NCBI GenBank assembly: GCA_963724985.1
Contig: CAVRWV010000022.1
Location: forward strand, 1-64,000
Length of the DNA stretch: 64,000 nt
Direction: 5' to 3'
Origin: JAJPJE01 sp963724985
GTDB lineage: Bacteria > Acidobacteriota > Terriglobia > Terriglobales > Acidobacteriaceae
Shown here: positions 37,491-46,502 of the stretch, piece by piece
Layout: every line of letters begins with the position of its first letter
Numbering within the stretch: position 1 is the first letter of the stretch
Made by a program: the position numbers and the translations under genes
The notes under the pieces: generated by a model
What the model was told of the DNA's origin: nothing
What the model saw: only the letters and a program-made list of their open reading frames with translations
Database searches by the model: none

Positions 37491-38600
37491 ATGATGAATC
37501 CATCCATGAACATTCGAGAAATTGCGAAACGCGCCAAAGTATCGACTGCGACCGTCTCGCGCACCATCAACCGCATCTCGACTGTGGATCCCCGGCTTGC
37601 AAAGCGCGTCTGGAAGGTTATCGAACAGTCAGGATACCGCCCCAATATTCAGGCGCGCGCGCTTGTGTCTGGACGCAGCCAGATTCTGGGGCTCGTCGTC
37701 TCCGACATCACTAACCCCTTCTTCCCGGAGATCATCCAGGCTTTCGAGAACATCGCAGTCGAGCATGGATACGACATCCTGCTGGTATCCACAGTTCACG
37801 ATCCCAAACGCATGGACATTTCCGTCCGGCGCATGACCGAAAGGCGCGTAGATGGCGTGGCGGTGATGACTTTCGGGATGGAAGACCTGCTGCTTGAAGA
37901 TCGCGAATTGAGGAATGTGCCGCTAGTCTTTGTCGATGTCGGACCGAAGCGTCCGGGAGTCGGCAATATCAAAATTGATTATCTAAAAGGAATCCGTCAG
38001 GCGGTACAGCATCTGGCAGCGCTTCGACACGAACAGATTGCATTCATCTCTGGCCCCCTGGGACTTAAGTCGGCGAAGGCGCGTCGAAACGCATTCGAAC
38101 AGGCAATGAGCGAGATCGGTCTCAAGATTCGTAAGGATGGGATCGTGGAAGGCGATCACACCCTTGAGGGAGGAATCAGGGCCGCGCAAACGCTGCTCTC
38201 GTTACCGAATCGTCCTACGGCTATTGTTTGCTCCAATGACATGACAGCGCTCGGCGTCATGCACAAATGTCACGAGGAAGGCCTATCCATTCCACGAGAC
38301 CTGTCGCTGGTAGGCTTCGACGACATCACGCTCGCGCAATTCGTCTTGCCACCACTCACCACAGTTCGCATGTCCCAAACCGAACTGGCGCGCCTCGCCT
38401 TCAACGCGCTGCTGGCTGAACTCGAGAGTGACGAAGTTTCCGAGCACGGCACCGAGTATGTGCTTGAGACAAGCCTGGTACTTCGCGACTCAACAGCGCT
38501 TGTGTCAACGGTTGCCAAGAGACATGGTGAAACTGCGGGCGGAGGCGCCTTGACGCGCCCGAAAGACGTTCGCGGCGCAGACAGTAAACAGAATCACTGA
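37491..38600 (+). CDS. LacI family transcriptional regulator
   Basis: This is a sugar-responsive DNA-binding repressor of 369 residues. The N-terminal LacI helix-turn-helix and hinge span residues 6-60 (NIREIAKRAKVSTATVSRTIN, with the hinge ending GYRPNIQARALVSGRS). A periplasmic-binding-protein-like ligand domain follows (ILGLVVSDITNPFFPEIIQ; AIVCSNDMTALGVMHKC; DLSLVGFDDITLAQFVLPPLTTV). As the only regulator of the island and the last gene of the plus-strand run, it probably represses nearby glycosidase genes. The central-CG palindrome at 22284-22295 is the best operator candidate. A 10-bp GACCGCGGTC palindrome lies just upstream of its own start. Confidence 0.93.
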   Translation: MMNPSMNIREIAKRAKVSTATVSRTINRISTVDPRLAKRVWKVIEQSGYRPNIQARALVSGRSQILGLVVSDITNPFFPEIIQAFENIAVEHGYDILLVSTVHDPKRMDISVRRMTERRVDGVAVMTFGMEDLLLEDRELRNVPLVFVDVGPKRPGVGNIKIDYLKGIRQAVQHLAALRHEQIAFISGPLGLKSAKARRNAFEQAMSEIGLKIRKDGIVEGDHTLEGGIRAAQTLLSLPNRPTAIVCSNDMTALGVMHKCHEEGLSIPRDLSLVGFDDITLAQFVLPPLTTVRMSQTELARLAFNALLAELESDEVSEHGTEYVLETSLVLRDSTALVSTVAKRHGETAGGGALTRPKDVRGADSKQNH

Positions 38601-38642
38601 ACTATAAACACCTCTTAACCGGTCCTCGTCCCGATCGCGCCG

Positions 38643-40307
38643 TTAAACTCCCTTGCGCCAATCAGAATCGTTCCCCTTTTTGAGGCGGAGGGTTAGAGAG
38701 CCATCAGGATTCGTGCGTTCATAGCATGCCCACCTTACTGGACGACGCACGCCTTTGACATCCAACTCCGCGCGGAGCACGATCTGCTGGCCGTCCATCT
38801 GCTTTGGCAAAATGAGCGATGCTTCGCGAATTCTTCCTGCATACGGTTGACCGGCGTCCAGATTGCCCCCGACTCTCATCTTGCCGTCAAGGCTCTCGGC
38901 ATAAACTCCCAATATGCCCGGGACGCCCGCGACGCCGTCATTTACGATGCCAACAATTAGTTCCATCGTGTCGTAACGTTTTCTCTGCCAGATCAGTGAC
39001 GGCCGCACGCGATAGCCGAGACGCTGCTCCATCGCCTGGAGTGAATCCGGATATTTCTCGTAGTAGCGGCGAATATTGTCGGGTTCCGTCCACAGACCGA
39101 AATAGTTCGTGCCAATATCCAGCGAGTGGAGGCCCGCTGACTCTCGATAGGGCCGCTCCAGCGGCCCGCCAATGCGGTCGGGATAGTCGCCACCGGATTC
39201 GACTTCATCATCTTTCCCGACGAATGCCAACATAGCGGGCGGAAGCTTGCTCAAGCACGCCTTTTCTTCCGATTCGTACTCGGGAAGAACATAATGCCGA
39301 TTCTCACCGTCCTCCAGAACGGTTGCGATCCACGGCGGCCGGTTCGCGAGTTCTTCGATCTGAATTGGTTCATCCATCGCCAGGCTGTCGGAACGCAGCC
39401 AACAACCGGCACGCACCGCCAGGTCCTGCACTTCGCGATTGCCGACGCTGCTGATATCCGGCTCAGTATTGACGGCGAGCGGCGTTTTCTTCCACGTATC
39501 GATCTGAAATTGCGTCATGTGGACGAAGGTCTTCTCTGCCGTCAGGTAATCCGGGAACGGGCCGGGAATATCATTCGTGTGCCCTTCGCCCCAGAAGCCG
39601 TACATCATCAGGTCCATGTATTCCAGTTGCGGATGACCATCAAACCTGGCCGCCAGCAATTGGTTCAGTTCGGCAAACGCGCGCTGAAATTCGGGTGAGT
39701 CATACCGCGGCTCGCGAAAATCGAACCCTGTTCCGTGCTCGTGGGACTCGTGCCCGATATTCACGATTGGAACCTTCGCCTGGAGAAAATCGGGTATTGA
39801 GAGCTTCTTCGGCTGAATGTTAGGACTGGAAAGCTGGATTCGGAATGCGACTCCAAGATTATGGCGCTTCGCTGCATCAAACGTGGCGTCCCACACAGGA
39901 GACAAATTCAGCTTGCCGGGTTCTGACTGCACATCGCGCCAGTCGCAGCGTATATAAAGGACGTCAACGAACGGCAACGACGCCATCTTCTCGACAGCCT
40001 GTTCAAGCGTCTCCTTACCGCACATCACCGTCAGCGCCGGACCGTTTTCCTCCCACGTGTAGCCGACCAACCCCGTTCCGAAGTTGCGTATGTGCTTGCG
40101 CGAAGGCGTCGTTGTGAAGATTGTGTACCAACCTTCGTCCTGCGTGATCCCGAATGGTCCCTGGTTTAACCGGTTGGGGACTGGAGGCGATCCGAAGTCA
40201 TAGCCTTGCCACAAATGATCCGGTACGTCCGCCAGGGAATGCTTCGGAAGAAATGTACACGCACCCGCAACAGCCGCTCCGGTCTTGAAGAAATCTCGCC
40301 TCCGCAT
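38643..40307 (-). CDS. Tat-exported TIM-barrel-like protein of unknown function, paralogue A
   Basis: This predicted periplasmic protein of 554 residues has a twin-arginine signal (RRRDFFKTGAAVAGACTFLP). It has the look of a glycoside-hydrolase TIM barrel with a C-terminal beta-sandwich. Conserved blocks shared with the next gene are RLNQGPF, YGFWGEGHT, NRPPW, VRPSxIW, NDGxAGVPG and VRWAC near the C-terminus. The Glu in WGEG is a likely catalytic residue because both copies keep it. It may belong to a DUF4832-like group, but I cannot confirm this. GGAGG precedes the ATG. It is the last gene of the galactosamine-type locus and lies 60 bp after paralogue B. Confidence 0.78.
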   Translation of the reverse strand: MRRRDFFKTGAAVAGACTFLPKHSLADVPDHLWQGYDFGSPPVPNRLNQGPFGITQDEGWYTIFTTTPSRKHIRNFGTGLVGYTWEENGPALTVMCGKETLEQAVEKMASLPFVDVLYIRCDWRDVQSEPGKLNLSPVWDATFDAAKRHNLGVAFRIQLSSPNIQPKKLSIPDFLQAKVPIVNIGHESHEHGTGFDFREPRYDSPEFQRAFAELNQLLAARFDGHPQLEYMDLMMYGFWGEGHTNDIPGPFPDYLTAEKTFVHMTQFQIDTWKKTPLAVNTEPDISSVGNREVQDLAVRAGCWLRSDSLAMDEPIQIEELANRPPWIATVLEDGENRHYVLPEYESEEKACLSKLPPAMLAFVGKDDEVESGGDYPDRIGGPLERPYRESAGLHSLDIGTNYFGLWTEPDNIRRYYEKYPDSLQAMEQRLGYRVRPSLIWQRKRYDTMELIVGIVNDGVAGVPGILGVYAESLDGKMRVGGNLDAGQPYAGRIREASLILPKQMDGQQIVLRAELDVKGVRRPVRWACYERTNPDGSLTLRLKKGNDSDWRKGV

Positions 40308-40367
40308 TCCACACCCTCCTGATTCGATCTGTAATTGCGAAGCAATCTGCTGTGGCGCGCTCTTCTT

Positions 40368-41945
40368 TTACACCTCATCCCGAAGGTTGGAGCGCAACGT
40401 TAAAGAGCCGTCGTCATTTGTTTTCTGGTGGCAAGCCCAACGCACCGGATAACGCATTCCCTTGACCTCAAGTTCGGCTTTCAGTTTCAGTCCCTGCCAT
40501 TTCGTTCCCTTCGGCAGGATGAACTGCGCCTGGCGCAGCCTACCCGGAAGCGGATAGCCGGCGTCGAGACAGCCGCTCTTCACCACATTTCCATTCTCGT
40601 CTTCCACAGTGACTCGCAACACGCCGGGCACGCCGGCAATGCCATCGTTCGCGAAGGCGATGATTAATCCCAGATATCCATTGTCTTCGTACTTCCAGAT
40701 CATCGAGGGCCGCACGTTGTACCCGACTCGCTGATTGATCCGGTCGAACCACTTCGGATACGCCTGGTAGTAGGCGGCCAGGGTCGCCGGATTGATCTGA
40801 TGGAAATTCCACAGTGAACAGTAATTCGCGCCTACATCGAGCACGTGCGCAATCATGTTTTCTGCCGTCGAGATACCTTCGTGCACCGCGAGCTCACCGG
40901 GAAGTTTTCCAGGCAGCGGTTGCTCGAGCAGCGCCGCAACCCAGGGCGGGCGATTGCTTAGTGTTTCGATCTGCTCGTTTTCGATGAAGATGGTATCGCT
41001 GCGAATCCAGTTGTTCGCACGTACTGTGCGATCGACCAGTTCGGAATTTCCCACTCGGCTGTAGTCCGGCTGCGTGTTGGTCAGCAGCGGGGTCTTCTTG
41101 AAGTTCTCCAATTGGACTTCCAGCATGTGGACCCACGTGCGTTCCGCCGTCTGGTAATCCGGAAACGGATTATTCCCAAATGGCCAAGTGTGTCCTTCGC
41201 CCCAGAAACCGTACATGAAGGTATCGATGAATTCGACATTCGGGTTGCCATCAAACTCCGACGCCAGAGCTTCGACCAATCCCTTGAACGCCTGCTGAAA
41301 GAATGGATCATCAAACCGTGGCTGGTAGCGTGCGTGGGGGTTTTTGAGATAGCGTTCGGCAGCAGCGCGGCTCTCGTTTTCACTCAGGACGAGATCTACC
41401 TTCGGCACTTTTTCCAGCACGAAGTCGGGTAACGCCGCTGAATGCGTGTAATCCGGAGCACTCATCTGAATGCGCAGGCCTACGCGCTTCCCGGTCTTCT
41501 TCGACAGATCAAACACCTGTTTTATGTAATCGGGAAGGTCGAGGCGCCCGGGCCGGGGCTGCACTTCGCGCCACGTTGGACGTATGTAGAGCTTCTGTCC
41601 AAGAGGAAAGTTCGCCAGATCTTCAATCGCGCGTGACACGTTATCTGACTTGATTTCCTCCGTGCCCATGTCTGCTGTGATGTACGTGATCAACCCCTTG
41701 CCGTAGTTGGGCACCACTTCTTCCGAAGGAGTCGTAGTCATCACAACTTCATCGGTCGGAATGACAGAATCAGGCGGATACTGCGGGAATGGTCCCTGAT
41801 TCAGGCGATCCGTAACGGTTGGTCCGGAACCGAAATCATGTTTGTCCCAGTTGTGGGCGCGGACAAGGCCGTTCGCGAGTCCGGTTCCGAGTTCGGCAGT
41901 AGCAGCAAGGGCCACGCTGGTTTTTAGGAAATCTCTACGTTGCAT
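40368..41945 (-). CDS. Tat-exported TIM-barrel-like protein of unknown function, paralogue B
   Basis: This is the second tandem copy, 525 residues, with twin-arginine signal QRRDFLKTSVALAATAELG. It shares the ordered motif set of its neighbour: RLNQGPF, YGFWGEGHT, NPFPDYxTAE, SNRPPW, GYxVRPSxIW, NDGxAGVPGxL and KGxRxPVRWAC. In the NTEP segment of copy A the Glu is Gln here (NTQP), so that Glu is unlikely to be catalytic in both. I chose ATG 41945, where the Tat signal starts, with AGGAG further upstream; the long upstream extension of the frame is not credible. It lies directly downstream of a TonB receptor, which suggests it acts on the imported glycan. Confidence 0.78.
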   Translation of the reverse strand: MQRRDFLKTSVALAATAELGTGLANGLVRAHNWDKHDFGSGPTVTDRLNQGPFPQYPPDSVIPTDEVVMTTTPSEEVVPNYGKGLITYITADMGTEEIKSDNVSRAIEDLANFPLGQKLYIRPTWREVQPRPGRLDLPDYIKQVFDLSKKTGKRVGLRIQMSAPDYTHSAALPDFVLEKVPKVDLVLSENESRAAAERYLKNPHARYQPRFDDPFFQQAFKGLVEALASEFDGNPNVEFIDTFMYGFWGEGHTWPFGNNPFPDYQTAERTWVHMLEVQLENFKKTPLLTNTQPDYSRVGNSELVDRTVRANNWIRSDTIFIENEQIETLSNRPPWVAALLEQPLPGKLPGELAVHEGISTAENMIAHVLDVGANYCSLWNFHQINPATLAAYYQAYPKWFDRINQRVGYNVRPSMIWKYEDNGYLGLIIAFANDGIAGVPGVLRVTVEDENGNVVKSGCLDAGYPLPGRLRQAQFILPKGTKWQGLKLKAELEVKGMRYPVRWACHQKTNDDGSLTLRSNLRDEV

Positions 41946-42033
41946 TGAGGAAGTGGCTCCTTGCGTTCCAGAAATTCTCTTTGGCCGAGCCAGCGCCGGG
42001 CGGACGCCGCACAGCCACATTCCGCGAACAACA

Positions 42034-42064
42034 ACCGGGAACCTCGACGAGCGAGGCTCCCGGT
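42034..42064 (-). terminator. Strong hairpin after the second TonB receptor
   Basis: Arms of 7 and 5 bp (ACCGGGA plus CCTCG, against CGAGG plus TCCCGGT) with one internal A-C mismatch enclose a 5-base loop. The hairpin begins about 10 bases beyond the receptor stop on the minus strand and is followed by a T-rich TTGTTGTT. It probably ends or attenuates the receptor transcript before the TIM-barrel genes. Confidence 0.6.
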
Positions 42065-42073
42065 CAGTGAGAA

Positions 42074-45000
42074 CTAGAACTGCAACTTCAACGCAAGCTG
42101 GATCTGGCGCTGTGGAATTACTGTTGATGTGATCACGCCCGCGGCGCCAGGCCCATCCGTGACAAACGGATCTGGCTGCGCAAACACGGCGTGATTGAAG
42201 GCGTTGAAGAACTCCGTGCGAAACTCGAGACGCGTCGTCTCGGTAAGTTCGAAGAACTTGTGGATCGAGAGATCGGCGGATTTCTCTCCCGGCCCCATAA
42301 GGATGTTCTTGCCGGCGTCGCCGAAGCAATTGCACGTTGGCGCCGGAAAATCATTGATGTTGAACCACATATCTGGACCAGGATTCGAGATCTTCCCGCT
42401 GCCGATACGATCAGGCCGTATCAGCCCCTGCGAACCTGTGTTGGTCGGGTCGAATCCGATCTGGGGAGAGAACGGGAATCCCGAGCGGATTGTAACGATC
42501 CCGCCCAGGTGCCAACCGCCAAGCACGAGGTCCGAAACGTGACCATCCTTCAGGAATTTCTGACCTTTTCCGATCGGTAGCGCGTAATCGAAGCTCGTCA
42601 CCCAACGGTGGCGATTATCGAAGTCCGAAAGCCCCTTCTCTGCCCGAAGGTTGTAGCTATCTTGGGGCCACGGAGCATTACAGCAGATCTCCGGCTGGTC
42701 GTTGATGGATTTGCTCAGTGTGTATGCGCTCAGCAGATACAGACCGTTGCTGGTCTTCTTCTCTACCTTTAATTGGAAAGCGTGGTAAGTCGAGTTGCCG
42801 CGGTTCTCAATCGATGCGAACGGCCCATACTGGGGATAGGGACGCAGTGATTGATCGAACGTTGCCTGGGGGGTCGCGATCTGGTTCTTATCTACGAGCA
42901 CCTGAAGATGCGTGCCCTTCGATCCGACGTATGCCGGGCTGATCAAGATCTGACCCGGCAACTGGTATTCGAGATTCAAGTTCCACTCGTCATAGACCGC
43001 CGTTTTCGGATTCCAGTCCTGGCTCGTGACTCCGGCATTGCCTGCCTGCGATGGATCGAGCGCCGGAAATCCGCTCGCAAGCGTCACAGCCGAAGGCGTC
43101 AATCCGTCGCTCTCAAACACCGGTTCGTAGAAGAACGGAAGGTTGTAGTTGATCTGCAGTGGATCGCCGGTGCGGATTTCCTGCATTACGAAGAACCGTC
43201 CATAGCCTGCACGGAGCACAAACGGATGCGTGTCAAATGGGCTGTATGCAAATCCCACGCGCGGAGCGAAATTCGTCTTGCGCGTGTTCGCCAGGTGTTC
43301 CGGGTATCCCGGCGTGCCCGCAGTGATGATCTGTCCCGTGGTGTAGTCGAAGTTGCTCTGCCGGTTATGTGCGTCGTACGAGGGCGTTCCGTAGTCGTAA
43401 CGCAGCCCAAGGTCCAGCGTCAGTCTTGGCGTGACCTTGTAAACATCTTCGATGAAGCCTCCGTACACGTGTTGACGATTTTCGACGCGCGTCACGGTCG
43501 AGATTCTCGCTTCCACCGGTAGTCCAAGCAGCATGTCGGCAATGCCGTTTCCGGTGACATCAGGATTACTTGGATCACCCGTGAACTGTCCGCTGAACTG
43601 CAGGCTGCCGCGCGGTTGCCCAATTTGCAGCAGGTTGAACTGGTTGAACTGAACCTGCGGGCCCAACCTCACCAAATGGCGGCCGTGTACCCAGCTGAGG
43701 CTGTCATTAATTTGGATCGACTGGCTCGTCATTTCTGTTGGCGTAAACAGCGGTTCGCCGAGACCGTTGTAGCCATTGAATCCGAACCATGTCAGTCCGT
43801 TGACCGACGGATTGTTCGGAACTCCGGGCACCTGTAAGTCCGCCGAGGGATAGTTCTGGCCGTAGCTGGGCGAATTCGAAATGTAGTGAATGTGATTGAA
43901 CCCGGCACGCAGAGAGTTAACCAGGTTTGGCGTAATGACGTGCGTGTATCCGATGGCAATGCCCCGTGTTTGCTGAGGACGATTGCCCGTGTTGTAATCT
44001 CCACCGTCAGCGATGCCTTGGAATACCGGTGCCTGGAAGCGCGATTCTTCGCTCAGCGAGAAGCGTTCGAACAGTTGAATCTTGTCCGTTACGTTCTGAT
44101 CTAAGCGCACGTCCATCTGGTCAATCTGATCGCTGCCGCGGGCATTCACACTGTAGTTGTTGCCTCCAGCCCCGCTCACATTGGGATAGAGTGCGGCGTA
44201 ATTCAACCCCAGTTGGTTGAGATACTGCGAAGGGATGATGTTCGCCTGCCCGGCGATGGGGAGCCCGCTGACTGGATCGAATCCGAACCCGTCGCGCACC
44301 ATCGTGCCGTTCACGTCGCGTGTGGTGGCCGGATTGTAGATTTCGCCCGCGTAAATGGGCCGCCCTAGCACATCGCTTCCGATTTGGTCGCCCAGGATGT
44401 CGCTGAAATCACCGGTTCGTTCGGCCGTGCTGGGCACGGTGGCAAAGTCCGGCTGTGCCGAGTGGATCCGCGTTCCCTCATAGTCGACAAAGAAGAACGC
44501 CTTGTCCTTTACGATCGGCCCGCCGAACGTGGCGCCAAACTGATTCTGCTTGTACGGCGCTTTCGGCTGATCCGACGATTCGAAGTACTGACGAGAATCG
44601 AGAGCATCATTGCGAAGAAACTCCCAAGCGCTGCCATGGAGCTTGTTCGCCCCCGAGCGGGTAGAAGCATTGATCACAGCTCCGCCGCTCCGGCCGAACT
44701 CTGCGGAATAATTCGACGTCTGTACCTTGAACTCCGCAATCGCATCCACCGAACTCAAAACGGCGACATCGCCGTTGTCATTCGAGTTGTTGTCGATGCC
44801 ATCGAGGATGAAGTTGTTCTGATCGCCTCGCGTTCCATTTACCGAGAAGTTGCCGCCGGCATTTCCGTTCGTAGGCGTGTTGCTTCCATTGACGGGCCCT
44901 TCCGTGACTTTTGTGACGCCGGCGGTCAACGTCGCCAGATCCGTATAGCGTCTGCCATTGAGAGGTAACTGACGAACCTCCTGGCCAGTCACTACATCTC

Positions 45001-45400
45001 CCAGAGACGCACTCTCAGTCTCGAGCAGAGGCGGCGCTGCCGTCACCATCATCTCCTCGGACACCGACCCGATCTCGAGTTTGAAGTCGAGCCGGGCCGT
45101 TTGTTGCACGTTGAGAACGATGTTCTGACGGACCTCCTTCTTGAATCCGGGCGCTTCGATCGCAACGGAGTAGCTGCCGATCGTCAGAGGAGTAATTACG
45201 AAATTTCCGTCTGCCTCAGTTTTAACGCTGATACTCTTCCCGGTTTCTGCACTGGTCGCCGTTGCGGTCGCGCCCGCAATCACTGCGCCGCTTCGGTCCT
45301 TGACGGTTCCAACCAGCGTAGCCGTATCAACCTGCGCCAACACGCTGAGTCCCGCACCAACCATGCAGAGCAAAACGACCATTGACCTAATTTTTTTCAA
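42074..45400 (-). CDS. TonB-dependent receptor of the galactosamine-type locus
   Basis: This Oar-like outer-membrane transporter of 1,108 residues probably imports the oligosaccharide handled by this locus. The signal (RSMVVLLCMVGAGLSVLAQ) precedes a carboxypeptidase-regulatory-like domain (LVGTVKDRSGAVIAGATATA). The plug has VRQLPLNGRRYTDLATLTAG and the barrel ends in ALKLQF. The start is TTG 45400, supported by AAGGAG seven bases upstream; the longer frame lacks a signal at its start. A tandem-repeat operator candidate (45653-45692) and a leader hairpin (45446-45472) lie upstream. Its position in the same-strand run with DeoR and AgaS genes supports a shared function. Confidence 0.92.
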   Translation of the reverse strand: MKKIRSMVVLLCMVGAGLSVLAQVDTATLVGTVKDRSGAVIAGATATATSAETGKSISVKTEADGNFVITPLTIGSYSVAIEAPGFKKEVRQNIVLNVQQTARLDFKLEIGSVSEEMMVTAAPPLLETESASLGDVVTGQEVRQLPLNGRRYTDLATLTAGVTKVTEGPVNGSNTPTNGNAGGNFSVNGTRGDQNNFILDGIDNNSNDNGDVAVLSSVDAIAEFKVQTSNYSAEFGRSGGAVINASTRSGANKLHGSAWEFLRNDALDSRQYFESSDQPKAPYKQNQFGATFGGPIVKDKAFFFVDYEGTRIHSAQPDFATVPSTAERTGDFSDILGDQIGSDVLGRPIYAGEIYNPATTRDVNGTMVRDGFGFDPVSGLPIAGQANIIPSQYLNQLGLNYAALYPNVSGAGGNNYSVNARGSDQIDQMDVRLDQNVTDKIQLFERFSLSEESRFQAPVFQGIADGGDYNTGNRPQQTRGIAIGYTHVITPNLVNSLRAGFNHIHYISNSPSYGQNYPSADLQVPGVPNNPSVNGLTWFGFNGYNGLGEPLFTPTEMTSQSIQINDSLSWVHGRHLVRLGPQVQFNQFNLLQIGQPRGSLQFSGQFTGDPSNPDVTGNGIADMLLGLPVEARISTVTRVENRQHVYGGFIEDVYKVTPRLTLDLGLRYDYGTPSYDAHNRQSNFDYTTGQIITAGTPGYPEHLANTRKTNFAPRVGFAYSPFDTHPFVLRAGYGRFFVMQEIRTGDPLQINYNLPFFYEPVFESDGLTPSAVTLASGFPALDPSQAGNAGVTSQDWNPKTAVYDEWNLNLEYQLPGQILISPAYVGSKGTHLQVLVDKNQIATPQATFDQSLRPYPQYGPFASIENRGNSTYHAFQLKVEKKTSNGLYLLSAYTLSKSINDQPEICCNAPWPQDSYNLRAEKGLSDFDNRHRWVTSFDYALPIGKGQKFLKDGHVSDLVLGGWHLGGIVTIRSGFPFSPQIGFDPTNTGSQGLIRPDRIGSGKISNPGPDMWFNINDFPAPTCNCFGDAGKNILMGPGEKSADLSIHKFFELTETTRLEFRTEFFNAFNHAVFAQPDPFVTDGPGAAGVITSTVIPQRQIQLALKLQF

Positions 45401-45445
45401 GGCGAATCTCCTTCCACCGCGAAATGCATCCGTTTTAAAGCGCCT

Positions 45446-45472
45446 CCCGCAACCTGTCTCCGTCGTTGCGGG
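45446..45472 (-). promoter_or_regulatory. Leader hairpin upstream of TonB receptor
   Basis: Perfect 8-bp arms (CCCGCAAC and GTTGCGGG) are separated by 11 bases. On the minus strand the hairpin is about 45 bases upstream of the TTG start, in the presumed 5' untranslated region, and is followed by GGAGGCGC and TTTAAAA. It could be a structural or attenuator element, but no known riboswitch family is recognised. Confidence 0.4.
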
Positions 45473-45652
45473 CCCTTTACAAAAATCCAATTCAGTGAGT
45501 TTTCAGCTTCAGATCGCGATCGCTTGATCCAACGTTGAAGCCCGGCCCATCCGGGAATGGGTCTGCGGGCTCGGCGACCACTCTGGTGCCAGACTGATCC
45601 AGCCTCGGCAAACGAGTTCATGCCGAATCAAAAGCTGAGCTCAATTAATTGA

Positions 45653-45692
45653 TTTCCTTTTATATCGTTTTGTTTCGTTTGTCTACTATTAA
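45653..45692 (+). promoter_or_regulatory. Tandem 10-bp direct repeats: candidate DeoR operator (TonB receptor promoter)
   Basis: Four consecutive 10-bp units start TTTC, TATC, TTTC and CTAC, with the C recurring exactly at 45656, 45666, 45676 and 45686. The middle two read ATCGTTTT and TTCGTTTG around that C. This matches, on the opposite strand, the array upstream of the AgaS gene. DeoR-family sugar regulators often bind several direct half-sites, and one is encoded in this locus. Confidence 0.5.
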
Positions 45693-45755
45693 AACAACGT
45701 CGACATGAAAGGAAACCGCAGTTTCGAATGCGAAGCCTAAAACTTTGCAACGGGG

Positions 45756-46502
45756 CTATCTCGTCGGCGTGGCGACCAGGCGGAGTATCCCGAATCTCTC
45801 CGGAACATGAAAAGATTCTCGCATCGTTCGCCGCCATGCGACCTGTACCCGGTGCGACGGCGGCCCCTGGCTGCGAAAAAGATTAATGCGAAGGGTCTCG
45901 CCATCGTGGGGCTTGCGGATGCCCAGCGCTGAAAAGGGTATACGCATCGCTCCGTACCATATCTTTGTGTCCTGATCTACGCGCGCCATGACCACGAAAC
46001 CGGAATTCCATGCCCAGCCGTCCTCGTGATGAGGCTTGTCCAAGTCAATATCTAGATCGATCCATTCCGCTTGCGGGGAGATTTCGAATTCCTTGTATTT
46101 GCGGATGTTCTTGAAATCGGTTCCGAGAAACACCTCGGCCACATCCCAATCCCACAATTGATACGTTTCCGTCGCGGTTCGCGGTTCAGGTTTCAGATAC
46201 AGCGTTTCGTACGGACAAATAAATAGGAAATACAGATTGCTCTCCGTCCATCGAGAACGGATCTCCGTGCGATAGGAGCCGATACTTTCACCATCTTTGC
46301 CCTCTTCCGCAAATACTACGCCGGCGCCCTTCCAAAAGGCGCCCCCCGGATCAGTCGTTAATGCGACATCTTGCGGAGCATTCGTACTATCGAAGGATGC
46401 CTTGTCTGCTGCGGTCGCCAGTTGCAACAGGGCGAGCAGAAGACCGACCGTCGATACGATTTGTATGACCTGCCGAGCCTTGTGGCGCTTGTGACGGTTC
46501 AT
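45756..46502 (-). CDS. Exported carbohydrate-binding family 9-like protein
   Basis: This protein of 248 residues has a Sec-type N-terminus (QVIQIVSTVGLLLALLQLATAA). It consists of one CBM9-like beta-sandwich (about residues 40-240), with SRWTESNLYFLFICPY, a Trp-rich YQLWDWDVAEVFLG and WAWNSGFVVMARVD. CBM9-like domains bind sugars through stacked Trp residues. Its ATG overlaps the stop of the amidohydrolase gene (ATGA), so the two are translated together, which suggests they act on the same sugar in the periplasm. It could be a sugar-binding partner rather than an enzyme. Confidence 0.85.
   Translation of the reverse strand: MNRHKRHKARQVIQIVSTVGLLLALLQLATAADKASFDSTNAPQDVALTTDPGGAFWKGAGVVFAEEGKDGESIGSYRTEIRSRWTESNLYFLFICPYETLYLKPEPRTATETYQLWDWDVAEVFLGTDFKNIRKYKEFEISPQAEWIDLDIDLDKPHHEDGWAWNSGFVVMARVDQDTKIWYGAMRIPFSALGIRKPHDGETLRINLFRSQGPPSHRVQVAWRRTMRESFHVPERFGILRLVATPTR

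Larger units (their letters stand above)
45401..45755. other. Long leader/intergenic region upstream of the second TonB receptor
   Basis: These 355 bases hold no credible gene. They contain a repeat array resembling a DeoR operator (45653-45692), a long-stem leader hairpin (45446-45472) and the receptor ribosome site (near 45405-45411). The stop of the CBM9-like gene is at 45756, so the receptor seems to have its own promoter here. Confidence 0.65.

Noticed and set aside
41946..42335. N-terminal extension of the TIM-barrel paralogue B frame
   Set aside because: The extension would overlap the TonB receptor, is Arg-rich without a signal, and a twin-arginine signal begins at 41945.
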